Below are positions 1 to 13,300 of a stretch of 64,000 nucleotides of DNA, one piece after another; the first letter of the stretch is position 1, and the number at the start of each line of letters is the position of its first letter. The position numbers and the translations under genes are program-made. This DNA comes from Eumeta japonica (Eukaryota > Arthropoda > Insecta > Lepidoptera > Psychidae), in assembly GCA_005406025.1 (NCBI GenBank), contig BGZK01001017.1, forward strand, positions 62,001 through 126,000, read 5' to 3'. The notes beneath the pieces are model-generated. The model had not been told where the DNA came from. It searched no databases and saw only the letters and a program-made list of their open reading frames with translations.

Positions 1-2215
1 TAGACAGAATTTACAGATTTATACAATAGTATAGATAATATTTTTTTCCTTATGCATGTGGATAATTTTTTTTTATTAAACATTATTTTCTTTGTATGTA
101 TAATCGTGTAAAAATAATTATTTTCCTTTTTGGTACACTTGAAATATATCTCAAAAATAATAAACGATTACTGCCCTTGACATGAATTAATGAAATAATT
201 TTACTTAAATATAACGCAAATTTTTGCTAAATAATGAATTAATTTATTCATAAGCGAGCACGTGCGTCCAGGCTTGGAATATGCCAGTATATTATCCGTA
301 TTTTCCTTGGGAAAAAATTTATGTTATTCTGAATTATGCCGCTCTGAAAAAACAGCTTGTCGTAACTGGCTCGTATTTATATATTTACATAGTGTATGAC
401 TTCAACAAAATAGTTTTAATAAATTACAAAACAAAATATAACATTAGCATCGTAATAAATAAAATTATTTAATTATATAGGATCTACGTATGTGAAAATG
501 AATATTTGTTCTTTGGGTGTGATTAAACATCTCATCCGATTCATTGGATGAGATTTTGGTGAAATGTTATACACGCTCCCGGAAAAGTTCCTGACAAAAA
601 GAAACTAGCATTTGTGTTGAGTTTCATCCTTGTATTTTTATACTAAAATCGAATCACTCAATTGATTTTATAAATTCTTTCGTAGATAGAAAGTTATACA
701 ATACCTGGATATAAATAAGGCTACAGTTAATTTTTCCGGCTTCGTTCAAATTAGTGCTGTGATCGAAGTAGCGAAATTGGGATGGGAAGCAGAGGAGAGC
801 CAGAACGAAATACGAGAGCGGACTGAAGCCAAAACGGACTACAGGACTGGGGTCAAAGTTGGGTTTGGAATCGAATTAAATCGAAAGAAGACCGGCATGG
901 GGATTGCAGTGAGATGGATTAATATACGAAATGAGGCGCTTCATTGTACATCTACACAAGTGAAGCCACTTGTATATTTAGTCGCGATGGAAATTAAAAA
1001 AAAACTGCTCTACTCTAATTTATGGTTAACATGTTTAAATATATATATATATGCAAATAAATAAAGTAGGTATTTTTTTTATAAAATTAGATATTTGTAT
1101 TAAAAAAATCTCTATGCATCTTTATGTCTGCTAAACACATAACTATCGCCGTTCATTTTAGCGAAATGACGTCATGAAAAATTGCCTGATTCTTTTTGAT
1201 TTTATATAGAATATATATGATAACTATAGAATCGATCTATATAAACTTTCTTTTCCTAACGTCATCTCATTGCATTTAACGTGGGTTTTCTTCATCATTC
1301 ATCACCAGACGTGTTTCTTCCGGGTCGGCAAAGATTATATTTGTGTTCCCTTAAGATTCTAGTTGACATCGTACGCCCAAGTTGAGGAAATCTCTCTTAG
1401 GCTTTCTAACCACTGTCTAAGCTGACTAGTCTAGTTATGTTGATGTTCAAACATTCTTATTACTTCTCAATACCATTATCAGTTTGCTACTTCTGTTTTT
1501 CTTTAACAGAGAGTTTTAAGAAATATGGATCTAATTAAAATTTAATTCTGCCACGTGTATGTAATTATTTTTAGGCATTAGTGTGGACATTCTCCGCAAA
1601 CGTATATTCGACCCCATGAATAAGGGAAGGGCGTATCGCAGTTTTATACCTAGCATTGTGCTATAGAATAAGATACCCGCGGTTTCTCCAACTTCGTCCG
1701 GCATGTGTTGATGCCGTGGGTTGTGGCGGCGTCGACCGTATACTCCCTGGGCATGTGGCCCACGTACTTGGAATAGTCAGTTTTTTCTTCAGCTGATGAC
1801 TCTTAAGTTTAAGCGGGTAATGTCGATTGCATACCGAGCGGTAACAGCACATGTACTATCTTTTTTTTCGGTTGATATTTATTCTAGCGTTCTCCATAGT
1901 GAAGCTCTAAGATTCTAAGATGGATTGAATGAAAAAAAGGTATGACGCGCTATCTATACAGATTTAGGTGACCCAAGTATGATGATATATAAACAAATAA
2001 ACGAATCTGATTTCGAGGATTTATTAAAACATTTAAAAAATCTTTAATCAAGTGTATCTATCACATGACATTTTAAATTAACAGACTTGTTGTCAGCACA
2101 TTATCTTATAGTGTTAAAATGAATAAACGATGTTAAAAAAAATATACGGAAATCGACCGTACCCTTCTTACCTCCGAAACTACTGATTCTGAATTATTTA
2201 AAAAATTGATTTTCT

Positions 2216-2575
2216 GTAAAGTCGGGTTACGAGCGATTATTTTACGTGATAGCGTCATAAGAAACATTGATGAAAAATTGCATACTTTTATGAATTGAAT
2301 TGAATTATTATCACTTGCCGCAATTGTTTTTGTAATAAACAATGGAAACCACATTAACTTTTCACTTTACTTTATAAACAGTTGACAAAATATTTCACGA
2401 GTAGGTTGTGTGCGGCCGCTGTCTCTCTTGTACTCGGACGCATCGGCCGATGGAGTGGAAGAGAGATCGCTCGTTCTGCGCTCTCGTTCGCACGCTCAGC
2501 TCAGATGGAACGCGACAATGATTCATGCTTTTTCGTGCGTGTAGCCGGCGTTCATCGATTTATAAGAGTTATAAC
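2216..2575 (+). repeat. Dispersed repeat, copy A
   Basis: This shares a long collinear stretch with 62975-63335. It begins near GTAAAGTCGG, continues through AAACATTGATGAAAAATTGC and TGAATTGAATTG, then CATCGGCCGATRGAGTGGAA, and ends near TTCRTCGATTTATAAGA. The central piece separating the two blocks differs between copies. Family unnamed. No coding capacity is evident, and the open frame across 2382-2666 is incidental. Confidence 0.8.
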
Positions 2576-3512
2576 GTTAAAAAATACGATTAACAGCATC
2601 TTGTTCATAGTTTATTGCAAAATCTATATAAGTGAACTTTCTCTAATTACAACAGGAAATGTATAACAATAGTGAAGCGAAAATTTGTATAAAATAGTGT
2701 TGGTTAATTTCACCGACAACTAATGCAGTGGTTTGTAGTTCAGAATTGTCTCCATGCGAATCCGTCTTGAACTTGGCCGGTTTTTTTTTTTGTTTCACCT
2801 TTGAATTTTCATTATAAGTTTTCTGCTCTGACAGTCGCTTAAAACAGAAAATCTTAAATGACAGGCAATCCAAAAGTTCGCTTCGGTTTATCGCCTAAAT
2901 TGAAATTGCCTAAGATTCTTCACGAGTTCTTTGGACTTTGTAACTTCGGCCATTGTTTTGTAACTAAGTTATTCTGTCTCTATACTTGGGGTCGCTACGA
3001 TAATAGACATCATGACAGTCTCATGAAAGTCTACATCATAACTTAATATTTATTATTGCACTGTTATAATATTAAATTGGAAAACATAAATTTATTTGAC
3101 ATAAACATGATTTTTCACACATGGAAATCTATATTATTAAAACAATATTTTTCATGATACCACAGGTTGCAGAAGTTCACTAGTAAAATTAGATCTAATT
3201 TTCCGAGTGAAAGGAATAATACTATGGTTAACTAATAATTTACCACATTAATTTCAATCATTTGATTGTTATTATTATTAATTTAACACCGTTATATGTT
3301 ATATACACATTTATAAACGCCCTTGAGGTTTTTTTGTAAAAAGGGAATGGGTTATTACGTGCACTATAACAATTACAGACAACAGAATTATTAAATTAGG
3401 AAATCTTTCTTTAATACATTAAAAAAAAATTATAATATCCACAATACTTTTGTATTAAATTACATTCCGAATTAGTTTTGAAGTCAAACGCGTGCTTGCA
3501 TCTTGTAGAAAC

Positions 3513-3612
3513 CTGTAGCATGCAACTCACAGCTGACCCTCGAATCTGTTCTGCCACTATGAATCCTCAACCAACGAATGGAATATTGATTCGAGAGGAT
3601 TGACAGATATCG
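3513..3612 (+). repeat. Dispersed repeat, short copy (pair with 61208-61310)
   Basis: The block from GCATGCAACYC through CTGACCCTCGAATCTG to TATTGATTCGARAGGATTGA and CAGATATC is closely matched at 61208-61310 in the same orientation. The downstream copy follows a tRNA-headed SINE, so this may be a SINE tail or an independent repeat. Confidence 0.7.
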
Positions 3613-4795
3613 AACGCCTGAGCTAGTTTTCCATTTATCAATTAGATACAATTTCTATGTACCTTCTACACCAATTATATACTCATGAAAATGCTGACTG
3701 ACACGTCCACCAGATTGTCAGGTGTACTAAAACTAACAACAGATGCGCTCCCAACCACCTAGCTTGACGTAGAGTCATGCAGTGAATAGTATTAATACAT
3801 ATAGTATACAGTAATATAGTAGTAGTACGTCAAAGGTGACAGAAGCTCTTCCACCAGCAGTCACAGATGATCACGGATAGACATGCTTGTCGGTTACCAC
3901 AGCATAACCATCACCAAATCGTTGCCAAAATCGTCACAGGCAGGCGTCCAATAACGCCAATTGCAAAATTAAATCAGTCATTAAGCTGGTTTTTTTATGT
4001 TTTAAAATCTTCAAACGATTTAGCAACATTTAACTTTTAAGCCTGTCTCACATATGCACAAAACATTAAGTTTATGACCAGTTTCTATCAAGTGCCTGTT
4101 CTGACAAATCTAATTTTGCCAAACCGACGTTACTGCATGTCACAGGCAAGCGTCCAATAACGAATTTTATCGAAATAACACCGTATAGTATAGAATAATT
4201 TTCAAGTATTGAAAAGATGAATTCTGAACAGGGCAATATTTACAAAGAAACCAATATTTTATAATGAATAGCTTAAGGGTAGTTATAACTTTTAGATATG
4301 ATATTTGATACGTATGTATTTATTTTTATGTATACACCGATTTCTTGAAACCGGGACAGTTTCAACAGAACCAACTTCTAGAAAATTGTATAACGATTCG
4401 GATCTTTTAAACTGTACGTTATTAAGGTAGATCTTGAAGCGATCTCACATATTTTTTTATGGCGGGATACATATTTATTGTTCGGAAAATCACAGAAAAC
4501 TATTTCATAAGAGTGTCAACGATGTATAACAAGTGGTTAATTAAGATTGGCCATTTCAAACAACGTCTCAAATCCGAAAACAAAGAGACCGTTTTTCCGT
4601 CCGACATTTTTAAGCAAACCTTCCGAAAATTTGCGGCTCGACACGATTCGATACTAGAAGAAAACAAACAGAAGTAAGAAGACGACGACATCTTTGAAGG
4701 GTTTCATTTTAAGTTTATTTTTTTCATTATTCGGAATACTGCAAATCTGTTGTGTGTCGTGTGCGGCCAAATATCGCGTTTCGTTATTTCGCCAG

Positions 4796-4984
4796 GGCGG
4801 CTACTGGGGCGAGACGGGCTGGGCGGCGGGCGACGGGCGGGACACGGCGGCGCGGGCGGCGTACGAAGCCCTGCTGAGGGTCTCCTTGAAGTTGCCCACC
4901 GGAGATCGCTTTGACGAGTTCGCGGACCGGGTCCGAGCGCGCGCCAAGCAACACTACAACTACACGTTCTCGGACGGTGAAGAG
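4796..4984 (+). CDS. Guanylyl cyclase exon a: ligand-binding domain
   Basis: Acceptor TTTCGCCAG and donor GAG|GTGAGT frame 63 codons in phase 0. The frame reads [18 protein letters not shown] and ends NYTFSDGEE, typical of the second lobe of the ANF-receptor domain, with an NYT glycosylation sequon. It is strongly GC-rich against the flanking introns. The open frame runs upstream into a pyrimidine tract, which I exclude from the exon. Confidence 0.9.
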
Positions 4985-7900
4985 GTGAGTACCTATTGCA
5001 ATATGTTATTTTTAGGGTTCCGATCCCAAATGTACAGAACGGAACCCTTATTGTTTCGTCTATAGTTTCGTCATGTCCGACCTTACAGGCATTTTATTCA
5101 AATACTACAAGACCTATATATGTGAAATTTATTGTGTAGATATCTTATACAAGTTGCTACTTAGTTTGGTAGTTAAATATCAAAAATAAATATTTCTAGG
5201 GAGGGCACTTCATACATGTAACAGAAGCTGATTTTTTTTTTTAATAAACATCAACGACTGGCACATATTTCGACAATTCTTATAAAAACTCTTTAAAATT
5301 TCTAAACATTTTTTCTGATTACAGGAATATTTCGGAAATAATCACTCAGTAATTTACAGAAATTGTGCCCACCTTCCATTTTCTAAGCCGTATGTCAAAA
5401 AAAGATAACAAAGGTTATGCACAATAACAACGCTTAATAACTATTTTTAATGAAAATTATTTTGAACATGGTGAGCTGTACTGTTTTTGTATTGTTACTG
5501 AAAAACTGTGCTTCTCAACAAAAGGACGTAAGTGCCGTGAAGATACGCTCTTTTGCTGATGCACTTAAGTTTGCACTATTTTAATAGTCATAGTCGACAT
5601 CCCTTATTTTTCTATTTATAGGCGACTAAAGTGCTTACAACTATTCTGTGCGAGAAACATGGAAAAAGTGTAACAACGTACTTTCTTCATCTGTAGTGCA
5701 TTTCTTTGTAATAATGGCTTTAGAACCCTATAATGAGCACGGCCGACATGTTCCTAGCCAGTTTTCTTTATATCTAACCTTTATTTCCACAATAACTTTT
5801 TCTATTTTTTAATACCCGATGCTACGACGCAAAAGATGGCAGCCCGTTCGTGTGAAACACGTACGTAAGTTTGTCTTTTTACGGCGCTCTAGAGCCGAAA
5901 CAGGACATGACGCGTGCTGTCCTATTTCATGACCCTCGCGTTCAATAAATTATTATTCGTTTTAATCTCACGAGTCTCAGTGAAATTATGACAAAATTCA
6001 ATATGGCGTTTGCTACACGCCGTATTGACGATCGACACTGAGAAAAAATACCTGTCGAGTAGAAGGTCGTTAAATGAATATTGAAAATTGTTCTTTTTTA
6101 GGCGGTTTAATTTTTAAATAGTCGTTTAGGGTTGTAGGGATTTTGAAGAGATTTGCAATGTTTTCGGTCCTTGTTTTTAAGCAGTAGATTTACATACTAA
6201 CAAATTCTTTCTTATTTGTCCCATAGATAAGACCATAAAAATTAAATAATCAAAATTTAAGATGGTAGCCCATAAATATTAAAATATCATGTTTGACCGT
6301 CTGTCATTTGGAAGCTTAGGATTAAAAATAACAAAAAATACTAATCGTATCGAGTGGAATATCACAAAATGAAAAATTATATTAAACTTCAATCCGTTTT
6401 AAATTATAAAAGAAGTCTATAAAACTTCAAAGTTTGTTGCGATATGTATTTCATGCTATGATTCTATTTCTAGTTTCAAAACCAAGAAATTGATTGATCT
6501 ACAAATTGATTGATTGATTGATTGATCTACAAACAATTCCGCGTCGAATGGTCCCAGTCCGCCACTGATTCGATTAGTAGTTTTTATATGATTGAGCCTA
6601 AAAAGAAAGGAATTTCATTAAACATACATACAGATTTCTAACCGTTGAACCATGATTAAGCACATATGGAGAAAACTTAAAGGTAATTTTTTTGGAATAA
6701 AAGATATATTTTTACGTAACTTTTACCGACAGTTCAATACCAAAAGTAATTTGTATCTTTTATCTCCAAAAATTTTATGCACAAAGCAATTTTTTTTTTA
6801 TATAAAAATAGAAAATACAAATAGAAAATGTAATGTACGCCTACAGATGTTTCGCATCAATAATTGGGGTGCGGCAAATTGATTAATTTGATCGAGAGAT
6901 ATCATCGAAGAAAATTAAAAAACAACTTTTCCAAATAAAATCTAAATACATCGCCTGACTATGATCGTAAAATATTCATTCGCTTTCGATTCTCTTGAAA
7001 TTATCGGTTTGCTAAATTTTGTATGGTCATAAACACACATTTTATATAATATTATAGATATTAATAAAGTAATACATATATTCTGCTCCAAAAATATTAA
7101 AGCTATCTTGCGTTTTTTCTTTACCATATCTTGTAACGCTGCGTGTTTGTTAACATTTTGAGGGTAGACTGTGATCGCTATTTACTGAATACGTTTTTTC
7201 ACAGTGTCTCATAGTTATCTATTAGTCAATCAAATAAACACAATCGAATATTTTTGACGTTCACTGAAATGTAAGGCTGTTAATATTACAGCAGTAAAAG
7301 AAACAACAGTTTGTGTGCACGTCGCAAGTTTACACATAGAAAAACATAAAATAAGCCATTAGCTGTAATCGGCTGTGCTGAGGGCAGTTAGCTTTCACCA
7401 TTCATCTTTATCGTACAAGCTGCAAACGAACACCTCGGTTGTCTCGTAATAAGCACTTGCCGCCTCTCATAAACATCCACAGCTCCGAGGAGGCGTCGAC
7501 GCTTAACCGTCCTTTTGCGATTACAAGCACACTTTATAAGCTTTCGTTAAAGCCATCCCACTCGGTGCTTGTCCGGACCTACGCGATGGAAGTTCTTTTT
7601 ACGCCTTTGCAGGTGCTAGCTTCGGATCAAACTTGCGTCTAGACCGCACCAGCCGTCGGTATTGGTATTAAGGTGAAATTCAGAATTGCTGTATGGGGTA
7701 CTCAATAACTGGTGATAGCAATAGAAATGATAGGTGAAATAGAAAGTTCTCTACGATGAACGGTATAAATTATGCAAACGGCAGCAAAAGTTCTAAGGAT
7801 GGAGGGTGCCACGTGGGTTGAGAATCACTGTGTCGGCCGCCACTTGAGAGCTCGAGTCGAGTGTATGTTGTAGTCGCCCGCAAGCAGTTGATGATGAGGT

Positions 7901-10285
7901 TCCTGAACCCGTCAGATGATTCCATGTGCGGGCGCACTGATGTCTTACAAATGCAAAGGCGTTGATTTTAATAAGCGCCCCAACTTTATTTTAAGTGTAA
8001 AGAAGTACTCACAGACCGGACACGAGAGATCTGATACTTTTGCTCGCTTCGTAAACCAGGTGAATTTCTTCATCGGCGCGTTCTACGACGGCGTCTATCT
8101 GCTGGGGATGTCGCTGAACGAAACGCTGACCGAGGGTGGGGACATCCGCGACGGCAGAGCGATCACCAACAGGATGTGGGGGCGAGACTTCCACGGTACG
8201 TGCTCCTATTTATTATGCGTTGTAGATTATGGACTCATGGAAAAAATTTAACTTTGAGTATTTTTAACGGACTATCTTATAACATAAATAAACTGTTATC
8301 GAATTGAAATAATGATTGTTCATCAAATGATGTTATCGCTTCAAATAATAAATATAATGTAAGATTTTGGGGAAACAGCCTCACAAGTGCATTCTAAAGC
8401 GCAACTTTTTTCCGATACCGCATTAAAAAGCGGATTAATTTTCAAATCTTATGACCGTATTTACGGAACACAGATGCAATATCGCCTAACAGTGAAGTGT
8501 CCCTTTGTAGAGTAGCATAATGTACTATCGTATTATGCTTTATATAATTGCTAAGAAAAAATCGTAGTTTACATCAGTGAAAAAAGAGAGCTTTTATTGA
8601 AAAATGTATAAAAATTACATAAGTAACTATTGTATAATTATAAAATAAAACTAACAAATCAGCGTAAAATATGAAATCTACACAAATTGTGCACAATCAA
8701 ATATTGAAAATGTATAAAATCTTGAATAGGCCATGTAGATATGACGCAGAATACTTTTTAATTATCATTTAATTAATTCGTTTTAATCATGAAATAAAAT
8801 CATGAAAATTACGTTTTATGAAAAATATTTGCTATGTTATTCTACATTAATATTATTGAATTCAATTTTATGCGTTATTAATATGTTATGCAAATATATT
8901 ATATTTTTGGTAGGACAAACTAAAGAAATTACTTTCACGAAAAATACTACATTTTTTGATAGATCAGGCCGCACTAACAACTGTAAATGTAACGCATGAT
9001 GAAATTACCTTATTTAACGAATATTGACCTATCCTATTTTTAACGTTAGCAAAAAAATATAATTGTTGTACACCATAACTCGTTCAGGTTGCATTTATTG
9101 TGTTATATATTGTTATACACATTTATAATAATTATGATTTTGTAAAAAAAAAAATTTAGGCACGCTCCGACCTTTTCTCCACCTAATATCTTATCTAGAT
9201 CGAATTCAGACATGCATAACTTTGGGGGAAACACAAATTCAATTTTTATATTTTCTTAATCAAGCCTTAAGACGTCAGCGATGAGCTATTTTAAATAAGA
9301 TGATATATTTGACATTTTATCGCTATCTAGACTGGCCAGGGCCTCGTGCCCTGAGTGTCATAAGTACCGAAGTACTTAAAATACTCTCTTTTAAAAGGCA
9401 GGTGCTATATTCAGAGGCGTTGCGTTAATGAAATTGAAGTGGACGAGAGATATAATAAAATAAATGATTTTAGTGAATACATAGGTATTTAATATTCATA
9501 TTTATTAATCAGTAATAAAATGAGGTTTAAACGAAGCATGGTTTAAATCTAGATCTGTGTATAGTTTAATCTCACTAATCTCATAAACGGAAAAGTATAT
9601 TTGTCCTTCAATGAGGCCCAAACGGCTAGAAGGATTGTAATGAAATTTTCTATGGACATAAATTACGTCTTAAAATGGGATATAAAATGTATTTTATATT
9701 AAAGATTAAGTCGAAACACCACTTTCAACTTAATTTTTAATATAAAATAATTGATAATTATTGATAACAGTGTCCAAAGGAGGACAAATATTGACTTAGG
9801 AATCGAGAGGGGATCAGGTATAAGAATCAACAGTGGGATCGCAAGCGTGTAAATTGTAAAGGAAAACGCTGTAAAGCGTTTAATGCAAAATAGCATATTC
9901 GTACAGTTAGGGGAAAAAAATAACTTTAGTGCATTTTCATTCTTATTTTGTGAGGTTGATACACTGAGATCCAGTTTATAGCATCTTGGGTAAACTTTGA
10001 ATAAACATCCATTTTTTTGTCACTATCAGTCAACCACCCGCTCGGCTGGGCGTTATAGATTGTGAAAAAATGAAAAGAGACCGAACAAAAGTGCGAGTTC
10101 AGTTATCTTCGAGAGAGTTCCGTACGACAAATATGTTATTTACATGATTTTAGGATTCCGTACCTCCAAATTAATTAAAGTAGACCCTTGTAGGATAACT
10201 CGTATGTCTGTCTGTACGCCTGTTACAGCCAATTGGCTCTGAATCTATGGTACCGATTAAGTTGACATTTGGTATACATACTGGT

Positions 10286-10330
<45 letters not shown>

Positions 10331-13300
10331 TTTGAACCAAACACTGACATGTAACGTAAGTAAATGAATTTTAAATGTGACAGTCACTTTTGGGGGTAAA
10401 CTAGAAAAGGAAAAAGGTTTTGAAAATTATGTCATATGATATTTGACAAACGTAACATAATGTTCACGTTACACGTCTGTCTTTGAGTCACAGAAATTTA
10501 TACATGTATCAACTTTTCGACTTAATCGAAACAGTAGATCCATTTCTTCTTTCGGGCATATGGATCCTAAAAATAAATAACCTAAAACCAATCAAATTTT
10601 AATGGTTCCATGTCGTATATATTTAGATATAAAACTGTTTTAAGTAAAAGTTCCTTAAATTTATGACTAAATGTTTGTGGTTTTGGTTGTTATAAATTTC
10701 TAAAGGTTTTAGTTAAGTTTATTTATTTTAAATGAATAATTCCATTAGTAAGGTATGGGGTATACCTTATTAATGGAGTCATTCCATAATACCATAATCT
10801 TTTTAGTTGACGTGGAGGTGCCTAGTCATTTAGCGTGCCTAAGTCCTCCATGCTAGCCCAATACAGGTCAACTTAAAACTTACTTTACTATTTTATTTTA
10901 TAAAATCTTCAAACAGTCAAGACTTTTTTAAAAATATTTTTCAATATTTTTTTACTAACAATAGTACGTTTCCACGCACATATTTCACCTGTATGACAAC
11001 TATTTATCTATTTTTCGTGACCTTGTTTGACTGATTTAAATATATTATATGGAGAGTAATATGTTTGGTTTATATTTTTATCCTTTGTGTCCTTGAACAT
11101 CCACAGCGTACAGAAAATGTAAAGCTAACATGCGGGCGTGTTTTGTAACTTTTTTGTGAAGTCACTCCCTGTGGGCTCGTCTTTGCGCGCAAAGACAAAA
11201 ACCATGGCATACAAGAAGAATAATTGCTGAGTTTTTTAGAAAAAAATACTTGAGGACTTAAAATTGTTCAATTAATTAAAAAATAGATTTCAATAATTTT
11301 ATCGTATTAAATATTTGTTTGTTGGTCTATGAAATAGAATAAAATTATAATGGCATAAATAAATCAATGTCATGAGAACATAAAAGTAGATTAGAAATTT
11401 TAGAGTATTTTAGAACTGATTAAAGAATATATATGTAAAAAGTTCGAACGAAAATATTCAGTGGAAATTTAATTTGCACAATTGTCACCTTTTGAATTAC
11501 GCACTTTTCAGATTTTCCAACAGTATTTGAAATAATTTGTGTAGTCGTTGACCTTGTAGGGTTAACCGCCAAAATTCTCCACATTATTTTGAGCACTAAT
11601 AGTTTCAAGTTTGGAACGTATAAAAACATTATTGCTCACAATTTCGAGCTCTAAATTATCAGCATTCTCTTTCAAAATTATTAGAGGCATTAAAAAATGA
11701 CTAAATATTAATTTTTCAGTATTTGCTAAAATATATGTTTTGAGCGAAGCAATCGATTTGAATGAAATTGCGCACTTCGATGCGGTTTTTTTTCAACTCA
11801 AAAGGTACATAGGCATCATTTAGTTTTTAATATCAGTAGGCTACAAATACTTAGTAATTACTTAGGTATATGTGAGGAGAAAAGTTTTTAAGACATCAAT
11901 CAAAATTTTTCAGTTTCAAAATGAATTATTTAATTTTTACGAATGAAAACTGTAGGTATTGTCAGTTTCAATTTATATATTATAGGGTACTTCTTTTTGT
12001 TAATTGGAAGGTTTGTACACGTTCTTATTCGTTTTTTATATTCACTTTTGAACCAATAAATCGCTGCACGGTACAGCCGCAATATAAATAAACGCACTGA
12101 CAGAAGCATCGGTATTTAAGATAATATTAATACGTTAAAATAATTTTGTGTGGGATTTCAACTCTCTCTGATAACAATTCCCAACTCCATTATTCTATTC
12201 TACGTTGTGTTTCTGTGAATTTAAACTTACGCGAACGAACCTTTATAAGATTTAACACACGAGAAACCGCCCACATGAATTGACAAAGAGGGGGTGGGAA
12301 CAAGTCGAAAACTTAGCGAGTCAAAGTAAATGCGTGGACCGTTGTTTTTGCGGCTGTGCGATTGTGATACTACGCCAGGTAAAAACAACCCTTAAAATCC
12401 ATTTCCATTTCATTATTATGACTCCATTGTACCATTCCACTATCATGCATTGAATGACATTATTGAACAGAATCGAGATTTCGATAACAAATATAGTCGC
12501 GGATAGGAGAAAAATTTATAACAATCTATGGTAACGAATAAATAGCGAGGCCAGTTTTTTTTTTTCATTTCGAGAGTTTATAGTCGTTCTGGTCCCTCCC
12601 AAAGTTACGATTTCAGTTTTCTACTACATAAACGAAATTATTTTTATTGTCTATTCGCAAAAAAAGAGACAAAAAATATAGGCTTCTATTAGGCGGCACG
12701 TTTGAGTAGCTAGGGAATATGAGAATAAAACGTTGTACCTATATACTGTGTTTGGATTTGAGTTGATGGAACATCCCTTATGTTCGTCACATATATCTCA
12801 CATTAGTAGCCTAATGCGAGATTTGTCTGACATATTTGATTTGAAAACAAGGATGCGTTGTAGCTGTGGAACCCAGGGAATAAATATTAATATTCCCGGA
12901 ATCGCCAATAAATTTGCTTCAATTGTCGCATCACAGCCAGCTACAGAAAAGTAGGAAAAGTGGAAAGTTTATAAATGACATTCAGAAAGTTAAAGAACGG
13001 AAATATATATAAACCTATTCTACTTAGTGATTCTGTGTAGGCGATGGCGCGAGCCCCGTTAACATTTAAAAAATGCAATAGAAAAAAATCTCGAAATGTA
13101 ATTTAAATAAAAATCAAGCACTTATTATTTCGTTATTGGTAAAGAGCTTCGCGTGATAAATCGACTTTCGTTACCTTCTTTGTTTAATTACTCCTATATT
13201 TGCGTCTTCACCTATCGAAATGATATGAAACATTCTGAATCATGGTAATATTCAGTCTTTTTGTTTCATCTATAGTGTCAAATTAAATTATTATATTAAT

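Larger units (their letters stand above)
1..4795. other. Upstream region, no exon recognised
   Basis: AT-rich sequence upstream of the first cyclase exon I can support. The missing N-terminal half of the ligand-binding domain should be encoded upstream, but I see no GC-rich, homology-bearing exon here. The stretch holds a purine-rich degenerate GAATCGAAA-type tract (about 770-920), a copy of a dispersed repeat (2216-2575), a second repeat shared with 61208-61310 (3513-3612), and a 25-nt sequence present twice (3933-3957 and 4138-4162). A short GC-rich patch at 1660-1790 could be read on the minus strand but is unassigned. Confidence 0.6.

Noticed and set aside
759..1064. 101-residue open frame
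   Set aside because: Made by a purine-rich degenerate repeat tract. No start context or homology.
4694..4795. Signal-peptide-like translation directly upstream of exon a
   Set aside because: No ATG. The hydrophobic residues come from the T-rich tract before the acceptor TTTCGCCAG, and exon a is mid-ectodomain, so a signal peptide here makes no sense.
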